DNA of 64,000 bases. Origin: Hevea brasiliensis (taxonomy: Eukaryota > Streptophyta > Magnoliopsida > Malpighiales > Euphorbiaceae). Made by a program: the position numbers and the translations under genes. Below the pieces are notes generated by a model that had not been told where the DNA came from, did no database searches, and saw only the letters and a list, made by a program, of their open reading frames with translations. This document shows positions 46,326 to 57,961 of this stretch, piece by piece. The stretch lies in NCBI RefSeq assembly GCF_030052815.1, contig NC_079496.1, forward strand, positions 39,271,593 through 39,335,592. The letters run 5' to 3'. How positions within the stretch are numbered: position 1 is the first letter of the stretch; each line of letters begins with the position of its first letter.

Positions 46326-46345
46326 TGACATCATGCATGATGTCA
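46326..46345. promoter_or_regulatory. 20-bp perfect RY palindrome in 5' LTR
   Basis: The half-site TGACATCATG is followed by its exact reverse complement; the centre is CATGCATG. The 3' LTR has the same palindrome with half-site TGATATCATG, changed symmetrically on both sides. Confidence 0.8.
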
Positions 46346-48744
46346 TAAAGGATTAATTAAATTATTTATTAAATGGGATTTTTGGTCTTCAAAAAGGGAT
46401 AAAGATAAAAAGGAAACAAAAGGAAAAAAAAAATAGAATTGTCTTCTTCTTCTTCCATCAAGTGCCGCCCCACCTTCCTCCATAAATTCTCCATGAAAGC
46501 ACTTCCCTTAAGCTTACACTAAGCTTAATTTCTCCTTACCCAACCTTAATAACCCTCATAAAAACTTCATTAGAGCTTGATATTGTAACTTGGGAAGAAG
46601 GCTACAAGAAGAAAGAAGGGCTAAGAGAGAGATTTGAAGCTTTAAGTTGAGGTTAGTATGTTAAACTCCTTATTCTTCCATTTAAATGCATGTGTGATGA
46701 TTGAAATGAGCTTAGAAATTATGAAATGAAATAAAATCATGGGAGAAGGACTAAACTAAAATTTTGGCCTGGTTGATGGGAGTATGATTGGTATGGTTTG
46801 ATGTGTTTAAAGGGAATTAAATATGTTAATAAACTTACATTAGTATGGTGTTAAGATGGAAATGCACCAATTGTGATTTAATGAGTGAGTTAGGGTTTGA
46901 ATGTTAGGGTTTGTGAACCAAATTTTGGAGAAATGCATAATTGATATCTTTGACCAATTGTGAACTGAAAAATGGTCAATAATGACCAAAAGAGATGTGT
47001 GGAAATTGTGAGAATGGAAGCCAAATTCGTAGGGCAATTGGTCATGCTACTGGCAGCATAACCAAACCAACTTTGAAGGACCAAAACGGAAATTTTACAA
47101 GTCCAATTGATATTCCACCAATTGGGGATGAAAATAGACATAAAAGGGCACAATTTTCATTAAGGAACCATGCCCAAAAACTGACAAAAACTTAGTGAAA
47201 CAATTGACCAAAGTGAAATGAGAGCAGGCTGCCACTGCACCAAACTGACCAAATAAACAGTAAATGTTCATTTAGTCATAATTCGAGCTAGACAGATCAA
47301 ATTGACCTGAAATTTTACCAGATATTAGATAAGACATAGATCTAAAACTTTCATGAAGAACACCACCCCAAATTATGCCATTAACCTAGTCAAATTATTG
47401 AGCAAAGTTGAGTTATTGAACCTGCAACTCTGCAGAATTGCCATTGAGCAGTAAAGTTCCAATGGCTATAACTCTCTCTAGAAAACTCCGATTTAGGTGA
47501 TTCTTAAACCGATGGAAACCTAAGACATAGTAGAACATTTCATATGAAGAAAGTTAGACCAAATTATGAACTCAACTTGATCAAATTACTGAACAAATTT
47601 GGATCAAAAATCTGCCAGAACCATAGTTGCAGTATGAACAGTGCACGTGAACAGTAACTGTATTTTGGCTATAACTTGAGCTGCAAAACTCCGATTGGGG
47701 TAATCCAAAAATGAGAATACACTTAAGACAATAAGGAACATTTTCTATGAAGGAAGTTTTGCCAAATTCCAACAGTAGAATTGCCAATGGAACAGTGCAA
47801 CTTGGAGCACCAAAACTGAAATTTGACAATTTGGCCAAAAGGACTTAAGCTTTGAGAAAATGACTAAAACCAACAAGTTTAATGACCAAAATGTGGTATG
47901 TGGGTGAAGTTGGAGTTTCCATACCTATTAAGCCTTAGAAAGTCAACTATTTGACTTGAATAGTGCAGTGAATAGTAACCCGAAGCACAAAATTTAAAGA
48001 ACGTCGAATTTAGCACGTTAGAGCTAGGTAATTCTGAAGCTAAATTTATTTTGGATTTATGTTAAGTTCTAGTATTGAAACATTGTAAAATTGTGTGTTT
48101 CAGTTGAAAAGAATATCGGGAAGGAACCCGAGGAACCGAGTCAAGGCTAAGAGACGACTCACTTGAGGTTTGTGCACAATAAACCCTATTTAAGCATTTT
48201 ATCCTTGAAAAATTGATTTAATACGCATTATGAATTTATGAACTTTTGTGTTGCCACCTTGTGATCAAATTGTAACTTTGAAAATTGATTTGATTTTTGT
48301 ATGCAATATTTGAATGAAATGTTTGAAATGGATTTTTGATTCACACTTAGCATGACAGTTACTTATTATTCCTCCTCCATTTATGGGGTTGAGATCGTTT
48401 ATTTTCCTCCCTCTCTGGCTTGCCAGTTGAGGTTGTAGATCGGATGAGTACTCATTAGCTAGCTAGCCACCTCCCTCATTGGTTTCGATTAATGGGGTTG
48501 AGATTGCTTTGTCGTGGTGTACAACACGGCATTGATCGGAAATTTTGTGTCATGACTTAAGTTGTGTATGACTCTGGTAACACTATGTTTATGAAATTGT
48601 TTGACTAAACTGTGTTAATGGATTATTTAACAAAATGGTGTCATTATGGACTTTGATATTTGCAAAATGTGACTGAGAAATATTTAAATTGTGTTTGGCA
48701 ATGAATGATTTAGTTGTTGTATTTTAAATTTTTATTGTGCACCA

Positions 48745-48786
48745 CTGAGTATTTTTATACTCAGCGATAGCTTATTTTGCTGTCGC
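48745..48786 (+). promoter_or_regulatory. paired hairpins in LTR (Tekay type)
   Basis: Stem 1 is CTGAGTAT/ATACTCAG (48745-48752 with 48757-48764), 8 bp with a T4 loop. Stem 2 is GCGATAGC/GCTGTCGC (48764-48771 with 48779-48786). A third stem GGGTAT/ATACCC is at 48857-48874. The 3' LTR repeats all of this at 57264-57305 and 57376-57393. Confidence 0.8.
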
Positions 48787-49445
48787 AGATAAGAGCGAGG
48801 CGAAAGCAGCATAGTGAGCAGCTATTAAATTGAGGACTACTCTGATCATTTTGTACGGGTATTATTTTATACCCTTGTAGATAATCTTGATGTAAATATA
48901 AAAATCTTGTATGCATCAATGTAGTTGAGTAGTTGTAAGTAAATTGTAATAATATTATTTTGGATTTTCTTCTGTAAATTTAATATTTGTTCATATGGAT
49001 TTTCTGCTTTATGCTTTGTGAATGGAATTATTAAATATTCTGAGTTGACAAATTTGATTTGGATTGTGGAACTGTTTTGGGATGAATTGATTTGAGTTGA
49101 ATTGTGAATTATTGGAGGTTGGGAGTTGTGAAACATTTTTGGGAGTGTTTTTCTCAGGTATTTGAAGAACGGTTTTCTCCAAAAACAAACGGAACTCTGT
49201 CAAAATTTTTATAAAATTTGCGGAAAAATTTAAAATGGACAAAATTTTTACTAGTATTTAAGCTTTGAATAAATGATTTTTAATTCTCATCAAAATGCTC
49301 ACCACTTTCAAAATGTAAGAAAATTGTTTTAAAATCCCTTGTAGGGTACTTAATGAGTTATCGGTAGGTGAAGTTCGGTAGTTCATTAAGTATTCTACGG
49401 GATCATGTTATGCCTTACGGAGGGGTAAGGTGTGACATGTTTTAG

Positions 49446-49457
49446 TGGTATTAGAGC
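49446..49457 (+). other. primer binding site of Tekay-like element (tRNA-Met type)
   Basis: TGGTATTAGAGC lies 8 nt after the LTR and matches the initiator tRNA-Met site at 11 of 12 positions. Confidence 0.88.
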
Positions 49458-49626
49458 ATGGTTTTGCAATAAATTTTGACTAAGCATGTGAATATTTCTT
49501 TGATAAGTACAACTGCTCAAGTGTCTTGAATTGATACATATGACATATTTACATCATGAATATGCACTAACGGAGGTCAACCTCCTTGTGTTTGATCACA
49601 GGAAGTAGAAAATTTGAGAAAACGGA

Positions 49627-50811
49627 ATGGAAGGAGGAGATCATTCCGAAGAACAATCTGTTGAGGCTGAGGTTCAAGGGGAAGCCCCAACACTCTAGAA
49701 TGTGAGTGGGTCAGCCACTCCAGCTTCTACTCCAGCACCGCAGTTTCCTGCTCAATTTATGCAGCAGATGGCTGCCTTCTTTCAGCAAATGGCGGGTAAT
49801 GTGCCACCCCAAGCTCAGATGCAAGATCAGTAGCACAACCACAAATTTCACTTCTAAAGATGAAAAATTGATGAAATTTGGGGCCACTGAGTTTAAAGGC
49901 ACTGTGGATCCACTGGAGGCAAAACAGTGGTTGGAAAGAATGGAACGAGTTTTCAGAAAGCTGCAATGTACGGAAGAGCTAAAGTTTGAGTATTCTGTTT
50001 CCTTGTTGCAAGGGGATGCATTTGAATGGTGGAAGACCATCCCCACAGTCTGGTTGAGCCACCTGTGCTGACATGGACAGACTTTTGGAGGGAGTTCCGA
50101 CAGAAATGGCTTCCCGATGCATATGTGGACATGAAGTTGCAAGAATTCTTGAGTTTGAAATAAGGGAACCGAATCAGAGCGTAATATGAGAGAGATTTCT
50201 CAAGGCTAAGCCACTATCTTTGAAGCTTAGTCTCCACCCTGCAGACATGCAAGAGGTTTGAGTCCGGGCTAAGGCAGAGTCTAAGAATGCAGGTTGTGGG
50301 TTTCAGACATCAGAATTTTGCTGAATTGATCTCACAAGCCTTGGAATTAGAAAGGATAGAATCCGAAGGGGCAGTGAAGAAGGGTTCACAAGAGAAAGAG
50401 AAGGCTGAAAAGACTACTGGACAAGCATCTAAAAGTGGTTCTGGCAAGAGGAAACAGTTTGGGGGATCTAGCTCTCGTAGAGGCAGAGGCAGATTTTCTG
50501 GCCAAAGACCACCTCAGTCTGGTCAGCCGACCCAACAAGCTTCTCGAGGATCTCTATCAGTCCGGCAATGTGAAACGTATGGTAGAACTCATGGTGGGGT
50601 TTGTTTCAAGGCTACTGGTGCATGTTTTAACTGTGGAGGAAGCGGACATTTCGCTAAGGATTGCACTAGTCCGCGCCGGTCTGGATCTTTTGCCACATCT
50701 GAAGGATCAACCCAAGTCTCTGCACCTAGAGGGTCATCATCAGTTGCTAGAGGTAGAGGCAGAGGTAGGGGTCCTAGTAACACTCCTGGAAGTCAAAGCA
50801 CTGTTAACTAG
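49627..50811 (+). pseudogene. gag: gag of Tekay-like element, broken
   Basis: The ATG at 49627 starts MEGGDHSEEQ; an in-frame TAG follows at 49696. The capsid domain is readable in another frame at 49850-50060 (FKGTVDPLEAKQWLERMERV, LLQGDAFEWWKT), implying a frameshift near 49830. After further stops around 50160-50260, the frame 50287-50811 gives the C-terminal part: a basic, serine/glycine-rich linker, then the CCHC knuckle CFNCGGSGHFAKDC. A partner half-knuckle reads CETYGRTHGGVC, with Tyr where Cys is usual. The frame ends with TAG at 50809-50811. Past that stop the same frame continues into protease, so gag and pol were one reading frame. Confidence 0.88.
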
Positions 50812-51150
50812 CCAGCACCCAGTGGTGCACCAGTTAGAGTGTATACCATGCGTCAGATGGAAGAGGCTGAAACATCAGATGTTGTAGCTGGTATTTTCTC
50901 CATCCTTGACCAAGATGTGTATGTGTTATTTGATCCTGGCTCCACACATTCGTATGTTAGTGCTAGTGTGATGTATTCTACTGCTATTCAGTGTGTACCA
51001 ATGGACTATGATGTGCTAGTAACTAGTCCATTAGGCCAGGAGGTCAGGGTAAATAGGCTATATAGGGATTGTCCTTTGGTGATCCAAGGACACACTTTTT
51101 TGTCTGATTTAATTGAAATGCCCTTCAGAGATTATGATATTATCTTGGGC
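50812..51150 (+). pseudogene. pol: aspartic protease region of Tekay-like pol
   Basis: In the frame that continues past the TAG at 50809, residues after [19 protein letters not shown] lead to [13 protein letters not shown], the retropepsin active site with its Asp intact, and later [14 protein letters not shown], the conserved end of this domain. Protease cleaves the Gag-Pol polyprotein. This domain itself shows no lesion; it lies at the N-terminus of the open stretch 50839-51750. Confidence 0.85.
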
Positions 51151-52740
51151 ATGGATTGGTTAGCCAGGCATCATGCGATGATTGACTGTAGACTGAAGAC
51201 AGTCACTTTTGGTCTTCCTAAGTATGGTGATGTAGTAATACATGGGGAGAGACAGTTATTGCCTTCAAACATCATTTCAACTACATTGGCTAGAAAAATG
51301 ATTAGAAAAAGGTGTGAGGCGTACTTGGCACATGTGATAGACACCCAAGTGGGGAGTCCAGCACTAAGGGACATTCCTACTGTATGTGACTTTTCGGATG
51401 TGTTTCCTGATGAATTGCCAGGATTACCTCCAGAAAGAGAAGTGCAGTTTGAAATTGATGTTATGCCTGGTGTGGACCCAATCTCCATAACGCCATATAG
51501 AATGGCACCAGCAGAATTGAAAGAATTGAAAGTGCAATTGCAAGAATTGCTTGACAAGGGCTTTATCCGCCCTAGTGTGTCACCTTGGGGAGCGCCAGTG
51601 TTGTTTGTAAAGAAGAAATATGGCACTCTCCATTTGTGTATTGACTATCGGCAGTTGAATAAGGTGACAATAAAGAACAGATATCCATTACCCCGCATTG
51701 ATGACTTGTTTGATCAGTTAAGGTGTGCAAACAGATTTCTCCAAAATTGACCGAGATCGTTATTATCACCGAAAGTACAAGAGCGAGTATTGCTAAACCG
51801 CCTTCGTAACTGTTATGGCCATTATGAGTTCTTGGTCATGCCATTCGGGTTAACTAATGCTCCGGCTGCTTTTATGGATCTGATGAACACTATCTTCAGA
51901 CCATACCTCGACCAGTTTGTGGTGGTATTTATCGATGATATATTGGTTTATTCGAGGAATGCAGAAGAGCATGATAGACATCTGTGGATTGTACTACAGA
52001 TTTTGAGGGAGAAACAGTTATACGCTAAATTGTCGAAATGTGAATTTTGGCTGAAGGAGATATCCTTTTTGGGGCACATAGTATCAGCAGAGGGTATTAA
52101 GGTAGATCCTAGCAAGATTGAAGCTGTCCTTAATTGGAAGCCACCCAAAAATGTCACAGAGATTCGTAGTTTTCTGGGGTTAGCTGGATACTACCGTCGA
52201 TTTGTGAAGGGATTCTCCATGTTGGCATCTCCATTGACCAAGCTGCTTAGAAAGGATGTGAAATTTCAGTGGACGAACAAATGCCAGCAAAGTTTTGATA
52301 AATTGAAGAGATGTTTAACTGAGGCTCCAGTCTTGACTTTACCTACACCGGGTAAAGAATATACAGTTTACAGCGATGCTTCTCATAATGGGTTAGGTTG
52401 TGTGTTGATGCAAGATCGAAATGTCATTGCCTATGCATCACGCCAGCTGAAACCGCATGAGAGGAATTATCCAACATATGATTTGGAGCTTGCAGCTATT
52501 GTGTTTGCTCTTAAGATCTAGAGACATTATTTGTATGGGGAGAAGTGCTACATCTACACAGATCATAAGAGCTTGAAGTATTTGGGCACCCAGAAAGAGT
52601 CGAATTTGAGACAGAGGAGGTGGTTAGAGTTGATAAAAGACTACGATTGCCTGATAGACTATCAGCCAGGGAAAGCTAATGTTATGGCTGACGCCTTAAG
52701 TCGCAAGATTATGGCAAGTCTACAGGTTACTCCTTTGTCT
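51151..52740 (+). pseudogene. pol: reverse transcriptase and RNase H of Tekay-like pol, broken
   Basis: The RT starts near [15 protein letters not shown] and continues through [32 protein letters not shown] and [14 protein letters not shown]. Motif A (around 51730-51800, which should hold the first catalytic Asp) is scrambled by frameshifts, with a TGA at 51748. The frame recovers at 51790 with [20 protein letters not shown] and the catalytic FIDDILVYS. RNase H follows with the first Asp in [12 protein letters not shown] and [20 protein letters not shown] at 52519 replaces the usual Trp before RHYLYG, then [10 protein letters not shown] and [16 protein letters not shown] complete the domain. 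The DNA-copying enzyme is dead in this copy. Confidence 0.9.
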
Positions 52741-53990
52741 TTGGTACATGAGTTGAGATCATTACATGCCAGTTTAGAGATTAATGATGAGGGGCAGACA
52801 GCAATTGCATGGCATGTACAGCCAGTGTTAATTGATCAGATCAGAATGGCTGCTCAGAATGATAAGAAGTATCAGAAGCTGATGGAAGAAGTCCAGCAGG
52901 GTAAGAAACTAGAGTTCTCAATCAGATATGATGGTTTACTGCTACACCAAGGCAGAATGTGTGTTCCTAATGATGTTAATTTGAGGCAGATCATTTTGAA
53001 GGAAACACATGAGTCTCCTTTTACTATGCACCCTGGTGGTACAAAAATGTATAGAGGGCTAAAGGAGCATTACTGGTGGATGGGTTTAAAAAGAGACGTG
53101 GCAGAGTTTGTATCCAAATGCCTAACTTGTCAGCAAGTAAAGGCAGAGTATCAAGTGCCAACTGGGTTATTACATCCACTATCAGTGCCAGAATGGAAAT
53201 GGAAAAGAATAACAATGGATTTTGTGATGGGACTTCCGAGAACACAAAAGAGTCATGATGCAGTATGGGTCATTGTCGACAGACTAACTAAGTCTGCTCA
53301 TTTTCTGCCAGTTCGGATGGACTACAGTTTAGAAAGATTGGCCAAGTTATATATCGATGAGATTGTGAGACTGCATGGAGTGCCAGTATCTATCGTGACG
53401 CATGCAGATCCTAGGTTCACTTCTAGATTCTCGGGTAGTCTTGAGAGAGCCCTAGGAACTAGATTGAACTTCAAGATCGCATTCCACTCACGCATGCATG
53501 GCCACCGAGAGGGTAATTCAGATTTTGGAGGACATGCTACGGGCTTGTGTGATTGAGTTTGAGGGTAGTTGGGATACACACTTGCCTTTGATTGAGTTTG
53601 CTTACAACAACAGCTACCAATCAAGCATTGGGATGCCTCCATATGAAGCTTTGTATGGCAGAAAATGTAGAACCCCGTTGTATTGGGATGACGTGGGTGA
53701 AAGAAAAATGATTGGACCCGAAATTATTCAACAGACTGAAGAGAAAATCAGGGTGATCAGAGATCGACTTAAAACTGCATCAGACCGTCAGAAGTCCTAT
53801 GTTGATTTGAAAAGAAGGGATATTGAGTATGTAGTGGGTGAGAAAGTTTTCCTCAAAGTTTCTCCTTGGAAGAGGATTATGAGATTCGGCAAGAAGGGGA
53901 AACTAAGTCCTCGTTTCATCGGGCCATATGAGGTATTGGAAAGAGTGGGTCCTTTGGCTTATCGTTTGGCACTACCTCCAAAGTTGGAGA
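52741..53990 (+). pseudogene. pol: integrase of Tekay-like pol, broken
   Basis: The zinc-binding HHCC domain is complete: H of [13 protein letters not shown] of LKEHYWW, CLTC. The core has the first Asp in [10 protein letters not shown]. The usual [12 protein letters not shown] motif reads [11 protein letters not shown], so the second catalytic Asp is replaced by His. The region of the catalytic Glu is shifted out of frame near 53490 (the frame ends at 53556), and the sequence continues in another frame from 53498 with [33 protein letters not shown] and PYEALYGRKCRTPL. The C-terminal GPF/Y-type module (FIGPYEVLERVGPLAYRLAL) is intact. Confidence 0.9.
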
Positions 53991-54256
53991 AGATACATAA
54001 TGTCTTCCATGTGTCTATGTTGAGGAGGTATCGGTCAGACCCATCTCATGTACTTCCAATAGAAGAAATAGAAGTGAATCCAAACCTCACATATGAAGAA
54101 GAACCCATAAAGATTCTGGCTTATGAGGTGAAGCAGCTACGGAATAAGCAGATACCATTAGTAAAAGTGCTGTGGAACCATCATTCGGGTCAAGAAGCTA
54201 CTTGGAAACGAGAGGAGGACATAAGGAGACAAGACCCACAGCTATTCAGAAATTGA
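53990..54256 (+). pseudogene. chromodomain at the integrase C-terminus
   Basis: After NVFHVSMLRRY come EEEPIKILAYEVKQLRNKQI and PLVKVLWNHHSGQEATWKRE, then EDIRRQDPQLFRN and a stop at 54256. This is the chromodomain typical of chromoviruses, with aromatic positions of the methyl-lysine pocket (Tyr of LAYEV, Trp of VLWNH, Trp of ATWKR). In the family it steers insertion to chromatin with particular histone marks. The domain has no lesion, but lies behind broken integrase. Confidence 0.88.
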
Positions 54257-54289
54257 TACCAGGTAAAATTTTGAGACGAAATTTATTTT

Positions 54290-54303
54290 AAGGGGGGGAG
54301 AAT
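54290..54303 (+). other. polypurine tract of Tekay-like element
   Basis: AAGGGGGGGAGAAT immediately precedes the LTR start TGTAACACC at 54304. Element B has the same tract at 62200-62213. Confidence 0.88.
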
Positions 54304-57300
54304 TGTAACACCCCTATTTGTATAGCCTGGTATATTTCACTGTTCCGGTGACCGGCGTCGGTCCGGACAATTAATGGGATTAAGGCCACACTTAAGACAA
54401 CTTAAGAAGCCATAAACACAAATAATTAGTAATGTTTAATTAGTTAACTATAAATAAGAAAAACAGAACATAAGAAGTTAAACGAACCGAGAGTCACAGC
54501 GATGGGTAACCTCCTCGGGAACGACTGCGAAGTCATTTTAAACTCAAATTTCGAACTGTAAAAAGTGACGCTGTGGTCCTTAGGACCCTATAAACATAGT
54601 GGAAAAAAGAAAATCACGAAAAAGAACTGTTAAGCCAGTCAAATAATTAGGTCAGGGAGCCGAAAGAAATATGGAATTATTTGCAAACCGGGATGAACCG
54701 GCGAGGGGCAATTTGGTCAATTGATCCCGAGAGCTGACTCCTGACCTAACTGTCAAATAAAATCGGAGAAAAGAAAATTTCAGAATCGAGAATTAAATTA
54801 AAGAACTAATAGAAAAAAATAAATAAAAAAAAAGAAAGAAGATGGAAAAGTCAAAGGTGATGATATCATGCATGATATCATAAAGGATTAATTAAATTAT
54901 TTATTAAATGGGATTTTTGGTCTTCAAAAAGGGATAAAGATAAAAAGAAAACAAAAGGAAAAAAAATTAGAATTGTCTTCTTCTTCTTCCATCAAGTGCC
55001 GCCCCACCTTCCTCCATAAATTCTCCATGAAAGCTCTTCCCTTAAGCTTACACTAAGCTTAATTTCTCCTTACCCAACCTTAATAACCCTCATAAAAACT
55101 TCATTAGAGCTTGATATTGTAACTTGGGAAGAAGACTACAAGAAGAAAGAAGGGCTAAGAGAGAGATTTGAAGCTTTAAGTTGAGGTTAGTATGTTAAAC
55201 TCCTTATTCTTCCATTTAAATGCATGTGTGATGATTGAAATGAGCTTAGAAATTATGAAATGAAATAAAATCATGGGAGAAGGACTAAACTAAAATTTTG
55301 GCCTGGTTGATGGGAGTATGATTGGTATGGTTTGATGTGTTTAAAGGGAATTAAAGATGTTAATAAACTTACATTAGTATGGTGTTAAGATGGAAATGCA
55401 CCAATTGTGATTTAATGAGTGAGTTAGGGTTTGAATGTTAGGGTTTGTGAACCAAATTTTGGAGAAATGCATAATTGATATCTTTGACCAATTGTGAACT
55501 GAAAAATGGTCAATAATGACCAAAAGAGATGTGTGGAAATAGTGAGAATGGAAGCCAAATTCGTAGGGCAATTGCAGCATGACCAAACCAACTTTGAAGG
55601 ACCAAAACGAAAATTTTACAAGTCCAATTGATATGCCACCAATTGGGGATGAAAATAGACATAAAAGGGCACAATTTTCATTAAGGAACCATGCCCAAAA
55701 ACTGACCAAAACTTAGTGAAACAATTGACCAAAGTGAAATGAGAGCAGGCTGCCACTGCACCAAACTGACAAAATGAACAGTAACTGTTCATTTGGTCAT
55801 AATTCGAGCTATACAGGTCAAATTGACCTGAAATTTTACCAGCAATTAGATAAGGCATAGATCTAAAACTTTCATGAAGAACACCACCCCAAATTATGCC
55901 ATTAACCTAGTCAAATTATTGAGCAAATTTGAGCTATTGAACCTGCAACTCTACAGAATTACTATTGAGCAGTAAAGTTCCAATGGCTATAACTCTCTCT
56001 AGAAAACTCCGATTTAGGTGATTCTTAAACCGATGGAAACCTAAGACATATTAGAACATTTTATATGAAGAAAGTTTGATCAAATTATGAACTTAACTTG
56101 ATCAAATTACTGAACAAATTTGGATCAAAAATCTGCCAGAACCATAGTTGCAGTATGAACAGTGCACGTGAACAGTAACTGTATTTTGGCTATAACTTGA
56201 GCTACAAAACTCCGATTGGGATAATCCAAAATGAGAATACACTTAAGATAATAAGGAACATTTTCTATGAAGGAAGTTTTGCCAAATTCCAACAGTAAAA
56301 TTGCCAATGGAACAGTGCAACTTGGAGCACCAAAACTGAAAATTTGACAATTTGGCCAAAAGGACTTAAACTTTGAGAAAATGACCAAAACCAACAAGTT
56401 TAATGACCAAAATGTGGTATGTGGGTGAAGTTGAAATTCCCATACCTATTAAGCCTTAGAAAGTCAACTATTTGACTTGAATAGTGCAGTGAATAGTAAC
56501 CCGAAGCACAAAATTTAAAGAACGTCGAATTTAACACGTTAGAGCTAGGTAATTATGAGGCTAAATTTATTTTGGATTTATGTTAAGTTCTAGTACTAAA
56601 ACATTGTAAAATTGTGTGTTTCATTTGAAAAGAATATCGGGAAGGAACCCGAGGAACCGAGTCGAGGCTAAGGGACGACTCGCTTGAGGTTTGTGCACAA
56701 TAAACCCTATTTAAGCATTTTATCCTTGAAAAATTGATTTAATACGCATTATGAATTTATGAACTTTTGTGTTGCCACCTTGTGATCAAATTGTAACTTT
56801 GAAAATTGATTTGATTTTTGTATGCAATATTTGAATGAAATGTTTGAAATGGATTTTTGATTCACACTTAGCATGACAGTTACTTATTATTCCTCCTCCA
56901 TTTATGGGGTTGAGATCGTTTATTTTCCTCCCTCTCCGCTTGCGATTGAGGTTGTAGATCGGATGAGTACTCATTAGCTAGCTAGCCACCTCCCTCATTG
57001 GTTTCGATTAATGGGGTTGAGATTGCTTTGTCGTGGTGTACAACACGGCATTGATCGGAAATTTTGTGTCATGACTTAAGTTGTGTATGACTCTGGTAAC
57101 ACTGTGTTTATGAAATTGTTTGACTAAACTGTGTTAATGGATTATTTGACAAAATGGTGTCATTATGGACTTTGATATTTGCAAAATGTGACTGAGAAAT
57201 ATTTAAATTGTGTTTGACAATGAATGATTTATTTTTTGTATTTTAAATTTTTATTGTGCGCCACTGAGTATTTTTATACTCAGCGATAGCTTATTTTGCT

Positions 57301-57956
57301 GTCGCAGATAAGAGCAAGGAGAAAGCAGCAGAGTGAGCTGCTGTTACATCGAGGACTACTCTGATCATTTTGTACGGGTATTATTTTATACCCTTGTAGA
57401 TAATCTTGATATAAATATAAAAATATTGTATGCATTAATGTAGTTGAGCAGTTGTAAATAAATTATAATAATATTATTTTGGATTTTCTTCTGTAAATTT
57501 AATATTTGTTCATATAGATTTTCTGCTTTATCCTTTGTGAATGGAATTATTAAATATTCTGAGTTGACAAATTTGATTTGGATTGTGGAACTGTTTTGGA
57601 ATGAATTGATTTGAGTTGAATTGTGAACTATTGGAGGTTGGGAGTTGTGAAACATTTTTGGGAGTGTTTTTCTCAGGTATTTGAAGAACGGTTTTCTCCA
57701 AAAACAAACGGAACTCTGTCAAAATTTTTATAAAATTTGCGGAAAAATTTAAAATGGATAAAATTTTTACTAGTATTTAAGCTTTGAATAAATGATTTTT
57801 AATTCTCATCAAAATGCTCACCACTTCCAAAATGTAAGAAAATCGTTTTAAAATCCCTTGTAGGGTACTTAATGAGTTATCGGTAGGTGAAGTTCGGTAG
57901 TTCATTAAGTATTCTACGGGATCATGTTATGCCTTACGGAGGGGTAAGGTGTGACG
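54304..57956 (+). repeat. 3' LTR of Tekay-like element
   Basis: It starts TGTAACACCCCTATTTGTAT and ends GGTAAGGTGTGACG, 3653 bp. Differences from the 5' LTR are scattered single bases plus short gaps near 54345 and 55570. The palindrome is at 54861-54880, hairpins at 57264-57305, third stem at 57376-57393. Confidence 0.93.
54861..54880. promoter_or_regulatory. 20-bp perfect RY palindrome in 3' LTR
   Basis: The half-site TGATATCATG is followed by its reverse complement. Relative to the 5' LTR (TGACATCATG) both arms changed in a matching way, so symmetry is kept. Confidence 0.8.
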
Positions 57957-57961
57957 TTGGC

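Larger units (their letters stand above)
45771..49437 (+). repeat. 5' LTR of Tekay-like element
   Basis: It starts TGTAACACCCCTATTTGTAT and ends GGTAAGGTGTGACA, 3667 bp. It contains a 20-bp perfect RY palindrome (46326-46345), three degenerate copies of a roughly 200-bp unit anchored at 47275, 47464 and 47667, hairpins at 48745-48786 and a third stem at 48857-48874. Confidence 0.93.
45771..57956 (+). mobile_element. Tekay/Del-like chromovirus (Ty3/gypsy), nearly complete but inactivated, TSD TTGGC
   Basis: LTRs are 45771-49437 and 54304-57956; the interior 49438-54303 carries gag, protease, RT/RNase H, integrase and a C-terminal chromodomain in the gypsy order. Perfect target duplications TTGGC lie at 45766-45770 and 57957-57961. 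The last base of the 3' LTR is G instead of A. Chromodomain plus LTRs of about 3.7 kb fit the Tekay/Del clade of chromoviruses; the clade is from family knowledge. The LTRs are very similar, but the coding region has several stops and frameshifts. It sits in the 5' LTR of element B. Confidence 0.94.

Noticed and set aside
46840..47195. Frames such as MCPFMSIFIPNW repeated in several LTRs on the minus strand
   Set aside because: They follow the roughly 200-bp LTR repeat units, differ in frame and length between copies, and have no known domain. Chance open frames in conserved non-coding sequence are the simpler reading.
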